A stretch of DNA of 64,000 nt from Mesorhizobium onobrychidis. GTDB lineage: Bacteria > Pseudomonadota > Alphaproteobacteria > Rhizobiales > Rhizobiaceae. Under the pieces are notes generated by a model. It saw only the letters and a list, made by a program, of their open reading frames with translations. It was not told the origin of the DNA and ran no database searches. The position numbers and the translations under genes are program-made. The stretch covers positions 6,739,501 through 6,803,500 of the forward strand of contig NZ_CP062229.1 of the NCBI RefSeq assembly GCF_024707545.1, read 5' to 3'. Position 1 is the first letter of the stretch. The number at the start of each line of letters is the position of its first letter. This document shows positions 27,713-37,063 of the stretch, piece by piece.

Positions 27713-28966
27713 TTAGCTGACAGAGGTTCTTCCACCTGGCACCCGCCCTTCAACGAAGGGCCGGTAGTCGGAACCACCTTTGACGACAGCGTGCACGACG
27801 CGCGCCATCTTGGCGGTAATAGCGGTCATTGCCTTGCGGCGTAGATCGGGCTTGTCGCGATCCCGCGCAATGTAGCGTTCGAACTTATGACGGAAGCCGT
27901 TCTCCCGCTGGCGGATGGCGACTTGTCCAGCGATCCACAGGGTACGGCGTAGCCGGGCATTGCCAATTTGGAAAGGCGGGTCTGGCCGCGATATTGGCCT
28001 GACTGTTGTGTCGAGAGGTCCAGCCCGCAGAACTTCAGAAACTGGCGGTGATGAGCGAAACGGCGAAGATCGCCGGCTTCGGCAATGATCGTCAGCGCAT
28101 TGATCGGCCCGATGCCGGGGATCTGGCGTAGGAGCTGATAGTCCTGGCTGTGCCGCAACAGCTCGTCGGCTTGCGCTTCGATCTCATTGCGCTGCCGGAT
28201 CAGGCCGCGTGCCTCGTCAATGACCATCCGGAACATGCGAATGGCAGGGGCATCGAGCGGCAGTGGCAGTCCGATCGATGAGCGCGCCGTCTCGTAAATA
28301 ACCATCAGAATCTGTGTCTTGCTGACCTTGCGGCCGACGACATCCCAAGCTGCCATCACAAACTCCTCCTTCGTCAGCGCCGTGATGCCTGCTGGCGCCG
28401 GAAAGGCATGGAGGAAGGCGAAGAACCAGTCGCTGCGGCTGTTCCCCCGGAAACGATCGATCTCGGGAAAATACAGCGGCAGGTAGTGCGTCAGGATACG
28501 GTGCTGGATCTCGGTCTTGGCCCTGGCGATCGCTTCATGGGTCTTCGACAGCTCCTGCACGTCGTTGATGCCGGCGCGAATGGTAGACTTGTGTTGCCTG
28601 GATCCTGAGCATGTGCAGCATCACCTGTGCATCCTTTGGATCGTTCTTGTCCCAGCTGTTGTGCAACGCTTCTCGCGTTCGGGCCAGCGCCAGCGACGAC
28701 ACCAGCCGCACCTCAAAACCCGCTTCAGCCAGGCGCCATGCTATCGGCCGGTGATAGTTCCCGGTCGCTTCAAAGGCGCAGACCACAGGGCGGCCATACG
28801 CCTACAGCACCTCTATCAGATGGTCGTGCTCAGCACGGGTGTTGAGGACCAAAAGACGACGCCGGCGCTTGTGGCCTGGTGCTTCGATCAGAACTTCATT
28901 GCGCACCTTGGCAATGTCGATCGCTACCAGCACCGCGGCGGCGGGTGTAGAATCTGAAGTGGTCAT
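27713..28966 (-). pseudogene. IS110-family transposase, three disruptions
   Basis: The DEDD-type transposase starts MTTSDSTPAAAVLVAIDIAK. An in-frame TAG follows LIEVL, the frame continues AYGRPVVCAFEATGNYHRPI and NDPKDAQVMLHMLRI, shifts near GINDVQELSKTHEA, and shifts again after the C-terminal motif QIPGIGPINALTIIAEAGD. The catalytic D, E, D and D residues are still recognisable. The element sits inside a Mu-type transposase gene. The 150-bp stretch before the ATG is where an IS110 guide (bridge) RNA would be encoded. Confidence 0.8.
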
Positions 28967-29117
28967 GGTCGGTCTCTCCGGAATGGGTTGTGAACATTCA
29001 CATTCTAGAGAAACTTTGACTGGCCATGGCCGCCTCGAGAGCGGTGCGCGCCTGCAGCGAAAAGCTGCGCGCACCGCCCTGGCGGTCGTCGCCGCTCCGT
29101 TATTCCGTAGGTGCTAC

Positions 29118-29879
29118 GGTCCTGACTTCCGCAGCCGAGCCTTCAAGAGAGGATGCCAGGATGTCGGAATTGCGATCGAATGGCGACCTCCGGGCGAGCC
29201 GCGCTTCGGCGGTCACATCGAGCGCCTTATCGGTACACAGATGGGGAAACTGCACCTGCTACCCGGCACGACGTTCAGCAACGCGCAGGAGCTTGGCGAG
29301 TACGATTCGAAGCGGCACGCGGTACTAACACTGCGGGAGCTTGAGCGTTATATCGCCCTCGACATCGTGGGGTGCTATCATCAGTCGATCCACAGCAGTC
29401 TGGGCCGGCCGCCGATTGCGGTCTGGCGCGAGCATGAGGGCGAGATTCCACTTCGGCTGCCGCAGGATCGGCTGCGTTTCTGGCTGACGTTCCTGCCCGA
29501 GCAGGAGCGCACCTTGCGGCCAACCGATATTCATCTGTTTGGGCTGCGCTATTAGTCGCCTGCGCTCAGCGCCGACATCGGGCGTTCGGACCGGCGCCTG
29601 CTTGTCAAATACGATCCGCGCGACATGGCGCGCATCTTCGTTCGAAGGCCATCGGGTAACTTCGTGGAAGCCCGCTATGCCGACGTGACGTTGCCTTCGA
29701 TAACCCTCCACGAGGCGCTGACCGCCCGACGCACCCTGCTTGCGAAAGGCCGCCGTGAAGTCGACACCCGCGCCATCGTCCGCACTGCGATCGCCCAGCG
29801 CGAGCTGGTCGGCGGCGACCAGGAAGACGGCGGCTGCGCGACGCCGCGGGACCAGCACTTCGAAATCGAAGGTGGATGA
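29118..29879 (+). pseudogene. Mu/TniA-type transposase, C-terminal portion
   Basis: Continues the fragment upstream of the IS110: GPDFRSRAFKRGCQDVGIAI, then GGHIERLIGTQMGKLHLLPG with the third catalytic Glu, then ERTLRPTDIHLFGLRY. At that point a TAG replaces an expected Trp codon. The frame then goes on (SDRRLLVKYDPRDMARIFVR, ITLHEALTARRTLLAKGRR) with the beta-barrel and tail typical of Mu-type transposases. Inactivated by insertion, nonsense change and frameshift. Confidence 0.78.
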
Positions 29880-30298
29880 TGCCGGATGGGCTCGCTTCGC
29901 GGCGTCGATTCCAGCAAACCCGTACCCTTTGTCGAGGATACGGATTGAGCTGGCATGAACGATGAAATCTCCCACTCATTGTTTAATCGGCGCATAACAC
30001 GTTGAAAACGTTCACTTATTTTCAAAATCTGCGCGACAATCCCGACAGCCATGCCGTCAAAAAGTTACGCTCTTGATTTAAAGGAAAAATCGCCAGAAAA
30101 ATATTTTTGAGGTTTCACGGACTATCGACACCAATCGGGTCACCTTTGCACTGGCCGGCAGTGGCGACTTACCCGACTCCGCATCCGAAAAATACCGTCA
30201 GCAATCTATAGCACGCTCGCACACTTGGCACCATCTGCTCCAGAACAGTGCGGCCCTCGTCGCACCGGTTAGCTCAAACCCATCAGATGTCCCTGATC
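29880..30298. other. AT-richer stretch without a gene
   Basis: About 420 bp with lower GC than the surroundings (runs such as GAAAAATATTTTTGAGG). No protein-like frame, repeat pair or promoter was recognised. It separates the transposon debris from the 3' end of the leftward defence run. Confidence 0.5.
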
Positions 30299-30910
30299 TC
30301 AACGCGGCCGGTTGAGACGGTACTCGTTAGCCGGAACGTCTACACGCCATGCCTCGCAAGGATGGACGATGAAATCATCGTCATAGTGGTCGAGGCGGCA
30401 GTAGATTTCGGCGATGGACACCGTCGAAACATAGACCGCTGGGTTGGGAAGATCGTAGTATTCGACGTGGTGAGCTGCATACCAGATCGCCTTGTCGAGA
30501 GATGGCGTCCACGACATGCCCATGCTGTGCACAGGCCCTGCGCAACCGCGGAACAGCGTGAGCCGCTCACCTCTAACAAAAGTGAAGGTCTCGCCCAAAG
30601 GTTTGAGTGCGCGGAGGCGATCCCGATCACACGCGTCAAACACGTCCTTCAGCACCGAGATACCCTGGTCGCGAAAGTGGGATGCATGCACATAGGCGTC
30701 AAGCCAAGGCGCTTCGAGCACCCCCAAGGCGGCCAGAACCCGATAGTTGCGGATGATAAAACCAAGGCTCTCCGTCGGGATGTAGCCATGAAAGTTTTCC
30801 CCACGGGCGATCGCCTTTCGGACTTCGATAGCGTCCGCTTCCGCGAGCCCAGTAAAGTCCAGGCATTCCGACCCCAGCGGCTCTATTAACGTTGCGGGAG
30901 CAGTTTCCAT
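30299..30910 (-). CDS. Unknown protein at the end of the defence run, possibly ADP-ribosyltransferase-like
   Basis: 203 residues from the ATG that follows GGAGGGG; a GTG further upstream would overlap the PIN gene. The C-terminal part has ERLTLFRGCAGPVHSMGMSW, then TPSLDKAIWYAAHH and VYVSTVSIAEIYCRLD. An Arg-Gly in a short strand, a Ser-x-Thr stretch followed by an A-x-x-Y/W-A helix, and a later Glu are reminiscent of the R-S-E core of ADP-ribosyltransferases, but this is a weak, visual resemblance. It begins 22 bp after the PIN-domain gene, so the two probably act together. Confidence 0.5.
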   Translation of the reverse strand: METAPATLIEPLGSECLDFTGLAEADAIEVRKAIARGENFHGYIPTESLGFIIRNYRVLAALGVLEAPWLDAYVHASHFRDQGISVLKDVFDACDRDRLRALKPLGETFTFVRGERLTLFRGCAGPVHSMGMSWTPSLDKAIWYAAHHVEYYDLPNPAVYVSTVSIAEIYCRLDHYDDDFIVHPCEAWRVDVPANEYRLNRPR

Positions 30911-30932
30911 CGACGCATCCCCTCCGACCATA

Positions 30933-31962
30933 CTAGGTATCAAGAAAATCCCATTCACTGCCCGTCACCCAGCGCAAAGCGCTGAGTTTCCCATTGAGCA
31001 TTCCCCACTCGAAATCGCTCCACGGCCCAAGATTTTCTAGGCCGACCTCATCTTCCGTTCGCTTCGCTGCAGCCAGAGCCCTCTGCCACACGGTGTCGAT
31101 AGTCACTTTCTGATGGCGCTTGGGGACGCTTTTTCCACTCAGCTTCCGTGACAACTTTGTGTTTGCCGCTCTCAATCGCGCGAAGGTTCCAATGTCGGTT
31201 GTACCAAATTTGCCGAAACAGAAGATTTTCAGCCTCCATGATCTCGCTGAGCAATCGCGGCTCCTCCCGGTACTCAAACTCCCATTTCACTTCTTCCATC
31301 AGATCCGGCGCGTAATCGTTCAGGACTTCTCCAATCGCTAGCGAATATGTGGAGTTCTTGGCGGCAAACAGGTCGCCGAGATCGGGGTGCGGCTCCCTCT
31401 CATCGCCTGCCATGTTGGAGAAGTCATGCTTATTGTGCGTTACAAAAGCGTAGTCCGCGCCTTCGTCGGCCACAGATACAATGTCTCTGTAAATTTCTAT
31501 GAGAATTGCGTCGCCAATGCTGTTCTTATCTTTGTGAAACGGAGCGCGCTTATCGACTGCGCGCTGTGCAGCCCGAAGCTTCACCGCATCATCCGTCACA
31601 ACCGGGCTCGCGGCGGCAAACAATTTCTCTATGCGCTGGATGCTCTCATGGACGGCTTCGCCGAGGATCGTGATGCGGTGATCCACGTCATCCAAACTGG
31701 CCAAGGCCTCCTCCCGGCCCTCCGCCTTACCAAACTGCCGTACAGCTTCTTTGACCCGCTTGAAGGTGCTGCTCAGACTCTTGCCGCTGTCCCTTATGAT
31801 GCGGTCCTTGTTGCGAGCGAATTCGTCGACCGACTGCTTTGGCAAAACCAAGATGACTTCACCTGCCTCGATCATCTGCTCAAGAGCGGCAAGTGTGGGT
31901 TGGTGCCGATAATCCTTGACCATATCGAGCCACACACAAGTATCAACAAACAGATGCAGCAC
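30933..31962 (-). pseudogene. PIN-domain (DUF4935-like) ribonuclease gene, frameshifted near the 3' end
   Basis: The N-terminal PIN core starts MLHLFVDTCVWLDMVKD with the first acidic residue. Others lie in LPKQSVDEFARNKDRI, KNSIGDAILIEI and FVTHNKHDFSN, giving the four-acid metal site of PIN nucleases. The first frame ends at residue 304 with an unconvincing tail. The proper tail (VTIDTVWQRALAAAKRTEDE, ending WVTGSEWDFLDT) is in the neighbouring frame, and the switch lies around 31105-31135. The full product would be about 342 residues. The nuclease core precedes the shift, so a shortened enzyme could still be active. It starts 41 bp after qatD, within the same leftward run. Confidence 0.75.
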
Positions 31963-32003
31963 GATTTCGACCTTCTTTGTTTGGTTTGTCTACCATGCAT
32001 AGT

Positions 32004-32771
32004 TCACGCACTCACCAGACGTCTTAGGTTCTGGAGAACCGCGTCTTCCATGGCCTTCGCCGAAACGTTCCGAGCTTCCGCCAGTTCGGCGACCGTGTGG
32101 CCGACATCGCGTGGCCTGAGCGGCTGCCCATCCCTCTCCACAAACGGCCCGTCGGTTTCAGTCAGCAAACGGTCGAGCGGAAGACTCCCAACCAGTTGTC
32201 GGTGCTTGGGTGAGCGCAGCATCTCTCCGTTGATCGAGAAATAGCAGCCGAGCGCGACCGCCCGACGGGCTTCGGCCGACGTGCCGGTGAACCAATGCAT
32301 GACAACGCGTCCCCGGTCCTGCGGCAGGGAGCTTTCAAGATGATTCAGCACTTTGCCAACCGCGCGGACGCTATGGACGGTTAGTATCTTCCCGCCCTGT
32401 TCAGCGCAGGCGCGGAGGATGCGCTCGAACACCCGCTCCTGTGCCGGAAAACTCCGATAGAAGCGGGGGCCGGCGTCCAGGCCAATCTCGCCGACATAGC
32501 GTGCATCTGAGAGGTAGCGCTCGAAGATCGGCAACTCATTCTCGCGTTCGGCGACGAGCTGCGGATGTAGCCCCAAGGCGATCCGGACATGCGCCGACTT
32601 CGCCGCAAGCTCCCGGTTTCGCGGCCAAGCCTTCGGCGTGGTCGTGACCGCAAGCGTCGCCACGCGTTCTCGATCGCATTCGGCAATAAGAGCCGAATGG
32701 TCTTTGTAGAGATCGACGTGGCAGTGGAAATCGACCCAGCGCGCGGCCGATTGGTTGGATGTCTCTATCAT
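32004..32771 (-). CDS. qatD: QatD, TatD-family DNase of the Qat anti-phage system
   Basis: 255 residues with the TatD metal ligands: HCHVD near the N-terminus, Glu in YVGEIGLDAGPRFYRSF, His in KILTVHSVRAV and VVMHWFTG, Asp in LLTETDGPFVERDG. TatD-type proteins are 3'-5' DNases. Its start overlaps the qatC stop by 4 bases. In the Qat system (established from defence-island screening) all four genes are needed for phage resistance, with the nuclease as the likely effector. Intact. Confidence 0.9.
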   Translation of the reverse strand: MIETSNQSAARWVDFHCHVDLYKDHSALIAECDRERVATLAVTTTPKAWPRNRELAAKSAHVRIALGLHPQLVAERENELPIFERYLSDARYVGEIGLDAGPRFYRSFPAQERVFERILRACAEQGGKILTVHSVRAVGKVLNHLESSLPQDRGRVVMHWFTGTSAEARRAVALGCYFSINGEMLRSPKHRQLVGSLPLDRLLTETDGPFVERDGQPLRPRDVGHTVAELAEARNVSAKAMEDAVLQNLRRLVSA

Positions 32772-34141
32772 AGCGGACGGGCCTGGACGCCGTGCAACAG
32801 TCTGCCGACCTCCTGCAGGCCGGCGACGTAGACGGCCTCATAATCGGAGAGCTTGCCAGGATGATCGATCAATGGCCCCGGTCGATGAATATCGAAACGG
32901 GCTCGCCCAGGCTTTCGTGCAAGGCGCGATAGCGCAAGCTGGAAGGAGCGCACATGCTCGCCCTCCGCCTTGTTTGTATCGAGGACCTGCGCTCGAAGAT
33001 CGGGAATGCGGTACGACGTATCGTCGGTGCCCCAGCCTTCGAGGATCGCAGCGCGCCGGATGAGACACGGCACACAACGTCCGCAATGTTTAGGCGTCCT
33101 CTCATTCGGGTCCGGATCGTAGCGGCGACTTCCAGGCGACGAGCACGACATCGTGTGCTTCGCTTCTTTCCGGAGGAACGGGATGTCGGCGCATTCCTTC
33201 GCCATTTGGCCTTTCGTCATGAAGGCGTAGGGATTTTCCAATCGAACGCTCAGGCCGAGGCCTTTGAGTAGATCCTCGAAACGAGCCATGTAGAACGGAT
33301 GTGTCGTGCGAGTGCTAAGTGCTCCGAGGCGGAGCGGATCCAGAGGCACGTTGAGCGAGATCAGGCCATTCTCCGGCACATGCACGACCATGTCGCCGCC
33401 GATCGCGTCGGCCGCCATGACCGCCAGCGAGAAGAACAGAAATGAACGCCCCCTCAGCGTGTCCTCGACCGCAGAATGCTCCACCGTATCGGTCGGGAAT
33501 CCCACTCTTGCCCGAATGTGATGAAGCGTTGTTCCGCCGAAGCGACGCTTCATCACCTCGGCGCAATAGGCTTGGTGCGTGCTGGTGATGCCGTCCCAAT
33601 AGTGGCTCACCAACATCGGCGCCTCACCGCGCGCGAGCAGATCGATCGCACCAATGAAACTGTCCAGCCCGCCCGAAAACAGGCAGACCGTTGTCGGATT
33701 GGCGGTGCGCAGCTTCGTCGGTCTGGCCGCCAGATCGCGAGCGCCGGCAGCGCGAGGACGAAAATAGACGCCCCAGCGGTCGCCGGTCAGGAAGTTCAGC
33801 GTTGTCGAGATCAACGACGCCAGGCCTTGCCAGCGAGCGGCGTCATATACCGGCAAGTGGAGGTCGATCTCGCGGGTCCAGGCGTCCTGTGCGTCAGCGG
33901 CACGCGAGATACGGGTATCGGCGGCAGTGATCGCCGCGGCCAAAAGCGCCAGATCGACCGCTGTTTCGGAGGGGCGAAGGCCGAGCTCACAGAGTTGATC
34001 CAATGGCTGGCCCAGCCCATAGCCCAAACGGAACTCGCCATCGACGAAGTTGATCTCCGTCTCTTGTGTATCCACACGGCTCGGCGAAATGCTTGTGCCG
34101 TCTCCCGGACCAAGCCGGGCAATGATCGTATGATGCCTCAT
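32768..34141 (-). CDS. qatC: QatC, QueC-like PP-loop ATPase of the Qat system
   Basis: 457 residues. The PP-loop SGGLDS (156-161 in TVCLFSGGLDSFIGAI) marks an ATP pyrophosphatase of the QueC type. The C-terminus has the zinc Cys set HTMSCSSPG, HCGRCVPCLIRR. A family-specific N-terminal extension of about 150 residues precedes the catalytic part. QueC homologues make preQ0; in Qat, a modification of a protein or nucleic acid is likely but unproven. It overlaps qatB and qatD by 4 bases on either side. Confidence 0.9.
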   Translation of the reverse strand: MRHHTIIARLGPGDGTSISPSRVDTQETEINFVDGEFRLGYGLGQPLDQLCELGLRPSETAVDLALLAAAITAADTRISRAADAQDAWTREIDLHLPVYDAARWQGLASLISTTLNFLTGDRWGVYFRPRAAGARDLAARPTKLRTANPTTVCLFSGGLDSFIGAIDLLARGEAPMLVSHYWDGITSTHQAYCAEVMKRRFGGTTLHHIRARVGFPTDTVEHSAVEDTLRGRSFLFFSLAVMAADAIGGDMVVHVPENGLISLNVPLDPLRLGALSTRTTHPFYMARFEDLLKGLGLSVRLENPYAFMTKGQMAKECADIPFLRKEAKHTMSCSSPGSRRYDPDPNERTPKHCGRCVPCLIRRAAILEGWGTDDTSYRIPDLRAQVLDTNKAEGEHVRSFQLALSRLARKPGRARFDIHRPGPLIDHPGKLSDYEAVYVAGLQEVGRLLHGVQARPL

Positions 34142-35037
34142 GCTGCGGCCTCCCCGGCGACGGCAACCAGCTCGAAAGCCGTCTCGTAAATCTGGTTGAC
34201 GACATTCTCGATATCGCGGTCAGACAGACGCTCCAGGCTTTCGAGCCTTCCGGCGAGCTGACCGCGCGTTGCGCCCTCGATAAAATCATGAAGCTGCGCC
34301 TGGGCGCTTTCCACGGCAGCGATGTCATCAGGGAAGGTGATGCCCCGCCCGCCGAGGTCTGCCATCACCCGCCCTTCGATCGAACGGGAGATGAAGTCCA
34401 GGAAGACGTCCTGGAGCTGCTCCGGTGTAAGTGTATCGAAGCTGCCCAAGCCCGCTTCAGCAAGATCACCGATCGTCTCCAGCATCGCCTGCCGCGCGAT
34501 CGCGTCGTCGACCGCGCCGCCCGGTGGGCAGATAAATTCCAGGATCGTTACGAAGACATCTGCCGCCGGCTGCGTTGCCAATCCGGCCAGGTTGAGTTGA
34601 CGAAGCGTTTCGGTTGGTCCGAGACGCTGGAAGTCGCGAACGACGCCCAACAATCCGCTGGCTGTGGCGCGGGATGAGCCCATGCGCCGCGCGGCCCGTC
34701 GGGCGCCGCCGGTGCTGCCGCGTACATAGCCCGACAATGCACTTCCGAGCGCACTACGGCTGCCGGTCCTTGCGAAGCGCGTGAAATTGCCCCGCGCGCC
34801 ACCCAGGCTGCCGGTGCCCTTCGTATCCGGACTTGGCGGCGTGCGCGGAACGCCCGGAACAGCAGGCGCTGCCGGCTGCCCCGGTTGCGGCGATGACGGT
34901 CCGCCTGGCGCGCCCGGCGCATTCGGACTCACCGGCGCTGTTGCCGGAGGTCGAGGCTGGGTCGGCGGCGTGGGGTCGTCGACGAAGGATGGGACGAGGC
35001 CGCTTGAGGGTCCGCCGTAGCTTTTTGACGTGCCCAT
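34138..35037 (-). CDS. qatB: QatB, Qat-system protein with a conserved Gly-rich N-terminus
   Basis: 299 residues. It starts MGTSKSYGGPSSGLVPSF, as QatB proteins do, followed by a Pro/Ala/Gly-rich flexible linker (residues 22-75) and a helical C-terminal domain (from about 115; e.g. DNLAGLATQPAADVF region, LEFICPPGGAVDDAIARQAM). The N-terminal tail is a plausible substrate for the QueC-like partner. Function unknown. It sits between qatA (4 bp gap) and qatC (4-base overlap). Confidence 0.88.
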   Translation of the reverse strand: MGTSKSYGGPSSGLVPSFVDDPTPPTQPRPPATAPVSPNAPGAPGGPSSPQPGQPAAPAVPGVPRTPPSPDTKGTGSLGGARGNFTRFARTGSRSALGSALSGYVRGSTGGARRAARRMGSSRATASGLLGVVRDFQRLGPTETLRQLNLAGLATQPAADVFVTILEFICPPGGAVDDAIARQAMLETIGDLAEAGLGSFDTLTPEQLQDVFLDFISRSIEGRVMADLGGRGITFPDDIAAVESAQAQLHDFIEGATRGQLAGRLESLERLSDRDIENVVNQIYETAFELVAVAGEAAA

Positions 35038-35041
35038 CCGA

Positions 35042-36997
35042 TCAACCCCGCTGCAGTTTGCTGATGCCCTGCGCGGCCTTTTGCAAAATCGAGTTTTCCG
35101 TCTGCTCGGCCCATGACCGCAGCGTCGTCTGGTACTCCGCCACGATGCCTGTGTCCGTGAAGCACGCCCCCCAGCTCGACGCCGCCCAGCTCCCGACCTT
35201 GGTCACGGGCAATTCACGGACGAACTCCAAAAGCCGGCGCTGCAGCGTCGGATGCGCCTCGACCAGCCGGACGAGGCCGTCCGCCCCCTTGGGCTTGGCC
35301 GCGAAGTTGTCGTCCTGGAGAATCCGGCCACGGATTGCCTCGAAAACCTCCTCGGGCTCTGGCCCTGTGAGTTTCGCGATCTCGCCGACGGCCCCCCGGA
35401 CCATCATCGTCGGCCCCATCAGCTTCTCGACGAGGCCCTCAAGATGGCTTGCGGCGGCCAGCCCTCCCAACGAGCTACGCTTATCACGCGTGACGAACAC
35501 ATACGGTCGCAGATCTACGCCCGTTAGCGGTGGGTCGATTGCCGCCCAGCCCTTCGCCCACTCGTTCTTTTCCCATTCCATGGCTTCTGCCGGGAGAGGT
35601 GCAGGTGCCGAGCGCGCAGCCTTGCGCCCGCCCTTCGCGGCAGGCTTCTCATCGTCGTCCTCCTCCGGCGCGGGCGCCCGGACGTGCTCCTCAAAACGCC
35701 GCAGCGCCTCGGGTTGGCCATCAGGGTGATTGGCCGCGAGGCGTGCGATCTGTTCGTAGAAATCTGGATAGAACCGCTCGGCGAGCATGATCTTGGCCAA
35801 CACCGGACGCTGAATGTCGGCACCGAAACCGCGTTCCTCGGCAATGGCGTGTCGCAGCATCATGGAATTGAGGAAGCGTTTGATCTGGCGTGGATTGCCG
35901 CGGGTGCCCTCGCTTAGAATCTTCGTCACGTGGGCGCTGATCACGAGCGCCTGGTCGACGTCGGGCGGCATCTTGCCTGCCATGGCTTGCTCAACGGTCC
36001 TGCGATCGAGGCCACGGCTCTTCCACGGCCGTCGCATATCTTCCCGCGCCGATGCTAGCAGACTGAGGAACCGCGGGTCCTTCGGGCCGAGCGCGTTCTC
36101 CGCCAGGAGAAGGGTCACGTACACGCGCGTCTCGGTGACACCTAGCGCGGGAATTCGGAAAGGAACCTGGATCAACTTTTCCAGATAATTGCGCGCATAG
36201 CTCACCGGACCGGAGCTGGGCGGCAAGTCGGGGAAGTGCTCGCGCACTGCATACTCAATCATCAGTTCATCGGCACCGATGACAAAGGCGGTGCGTTCGA
36301 CAAAAAGGAAAAGGCGGATCGCTTCGAGCGTCGCGATCGCGGTCTTCGGTAAGCAACGGTCGAGATCGTCGACGATGACGACGAGCTGGTCGATGTCGGC
36401 GGCGTCGAGAAGCTCCTTGAACTCCTCGCGGAAGGCATGAATGTGCTCCGGAAGATTATCGCTCTCATCCGGCGTTTCCTTGAGGAACTCGCCCGCCTTT
36501 TCGGCGACCCCTTTCAGATCCTCGATCGAGACATGGTCCTGGGGTTTGGCCAGGAACGAGGTAGCAACATCATACAGGCCTTTGACCTGATCGAAGGTTG
36601 GGATGCCGGTTGCCGCCGTAAATGCGAAGCCGCCAGCCTTGCGAGCAAGCTTCAGCCAGTCCACCCGCTTCAGGACCTTCTTCGCGGCGTCGGCCACCTT
36701 CGTCGACGTCGGACGGGCGCGACGAAGCTCGTCGACAATGGTTTCGATGACGACCGTTTTTGCGTCTTCGAAGCCCTCGAACGTCCAACCGTTGAACCAA
36801 AGGCAGAGGACACGATCGTCCTCCGCGAAGGCGCCCTCCAGCATTTTGAGAACGCTTGATTTGCCTGCGCCCCAATCTCCGTGGACGCCGATCGTCACCG
36901 GCGCGTCGGGCGTCTTGCGGATCAGAGTGACAACCGTCTTCGCGATGGCCTCGTAGTAGAGGAGATCGGTCGCCGTCTCCTGATCGTTCAAGAACAT
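35042..36997 (-). CDS. qatA: QatA, KAP-family P-loop ATPase of the Qat system
   Basis: 651 residues. Walker A GDWGAGKS (40-47) and Walker B LVVIVDDLD (205-213) define a KAP NTPase. Motifs typical of the family follow (RNYLEKLIQVPFRIPALG; GNPRQIKRFLNSMMLRHAI). No membrane helices interrupt the ATPase, so it is cytosolic. It is the first gene of the four-gene Qat set and follows the TrlF-like gene by 66 bp. Probably the sensor or motor of the system. Confidence 0.9.
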   Translation of the reverse strand: MFLNDQETATDLLYYEAIAKTVVTLIRKTPDAPVTIGVHGDWGAGKSSVLKMLEGAFAEDDRVLCLWFNGWTFEGFEDAKTVVIETIVDELRRARPTSTKVADAAKKVLKRVDWLKLARKAGGFAFTAATGIPTFDQVKGLYDVATSFLAKPQDHVSIEDLKGVAEKAGEFLKETPDESDNLPEHIHAFREEFKELLDAADIDQLVVIVDDLDRCLPKTAIATLEAIRLFLFVERTAFVIGADELMIEYAVREHFPDLPPSSGPVSYARNYLEKLIQVPFRIPALGVTETRVYVTLLLAENALGPKDPRFLSLLASAREDMRRPWKSRGLDRRTVEQAMAGKMPPDVDQALVISAHVTKILSEGTRGNPRQIKRFLNSMMLRHAIAEERGFGADIQRPVLAKIMLAERFYPDFYEQIARLAANHPDGQPEALRRFEEHVRAPAPEEDDDEKPAAKGGRKAARSAPAPLPAEAMEWEKNEWAKGWAAIDPPLTGVDLRPYVFVTRDKRSSLGGLAAASHLEGLVEKLMGPTMMVRGAVGEIAKLTGPEPEEVFEAIRGRILQDDNFAAKPKGADGLVRLVEAHPTLQRRLLEFVRELPVTKVGSWAASSWGACFTDTGIVAEYQTTLRSWAEQTENSILQKAAQGISKLQRG

Positions 36998-37063
36998 AGT
37001 TCCCCCCTTCGCCTACATTACGCAGGCCATAGCCTCAGCCTATTTGTTCTTCTCATTGACCCA

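Noticed and set aside
30224..30242. TTGGCACCATCTGCTCC, similar to a -24/-12 element
   Set aside because: GG and GC are only 8 bases apart and no NifA site lies upstream.
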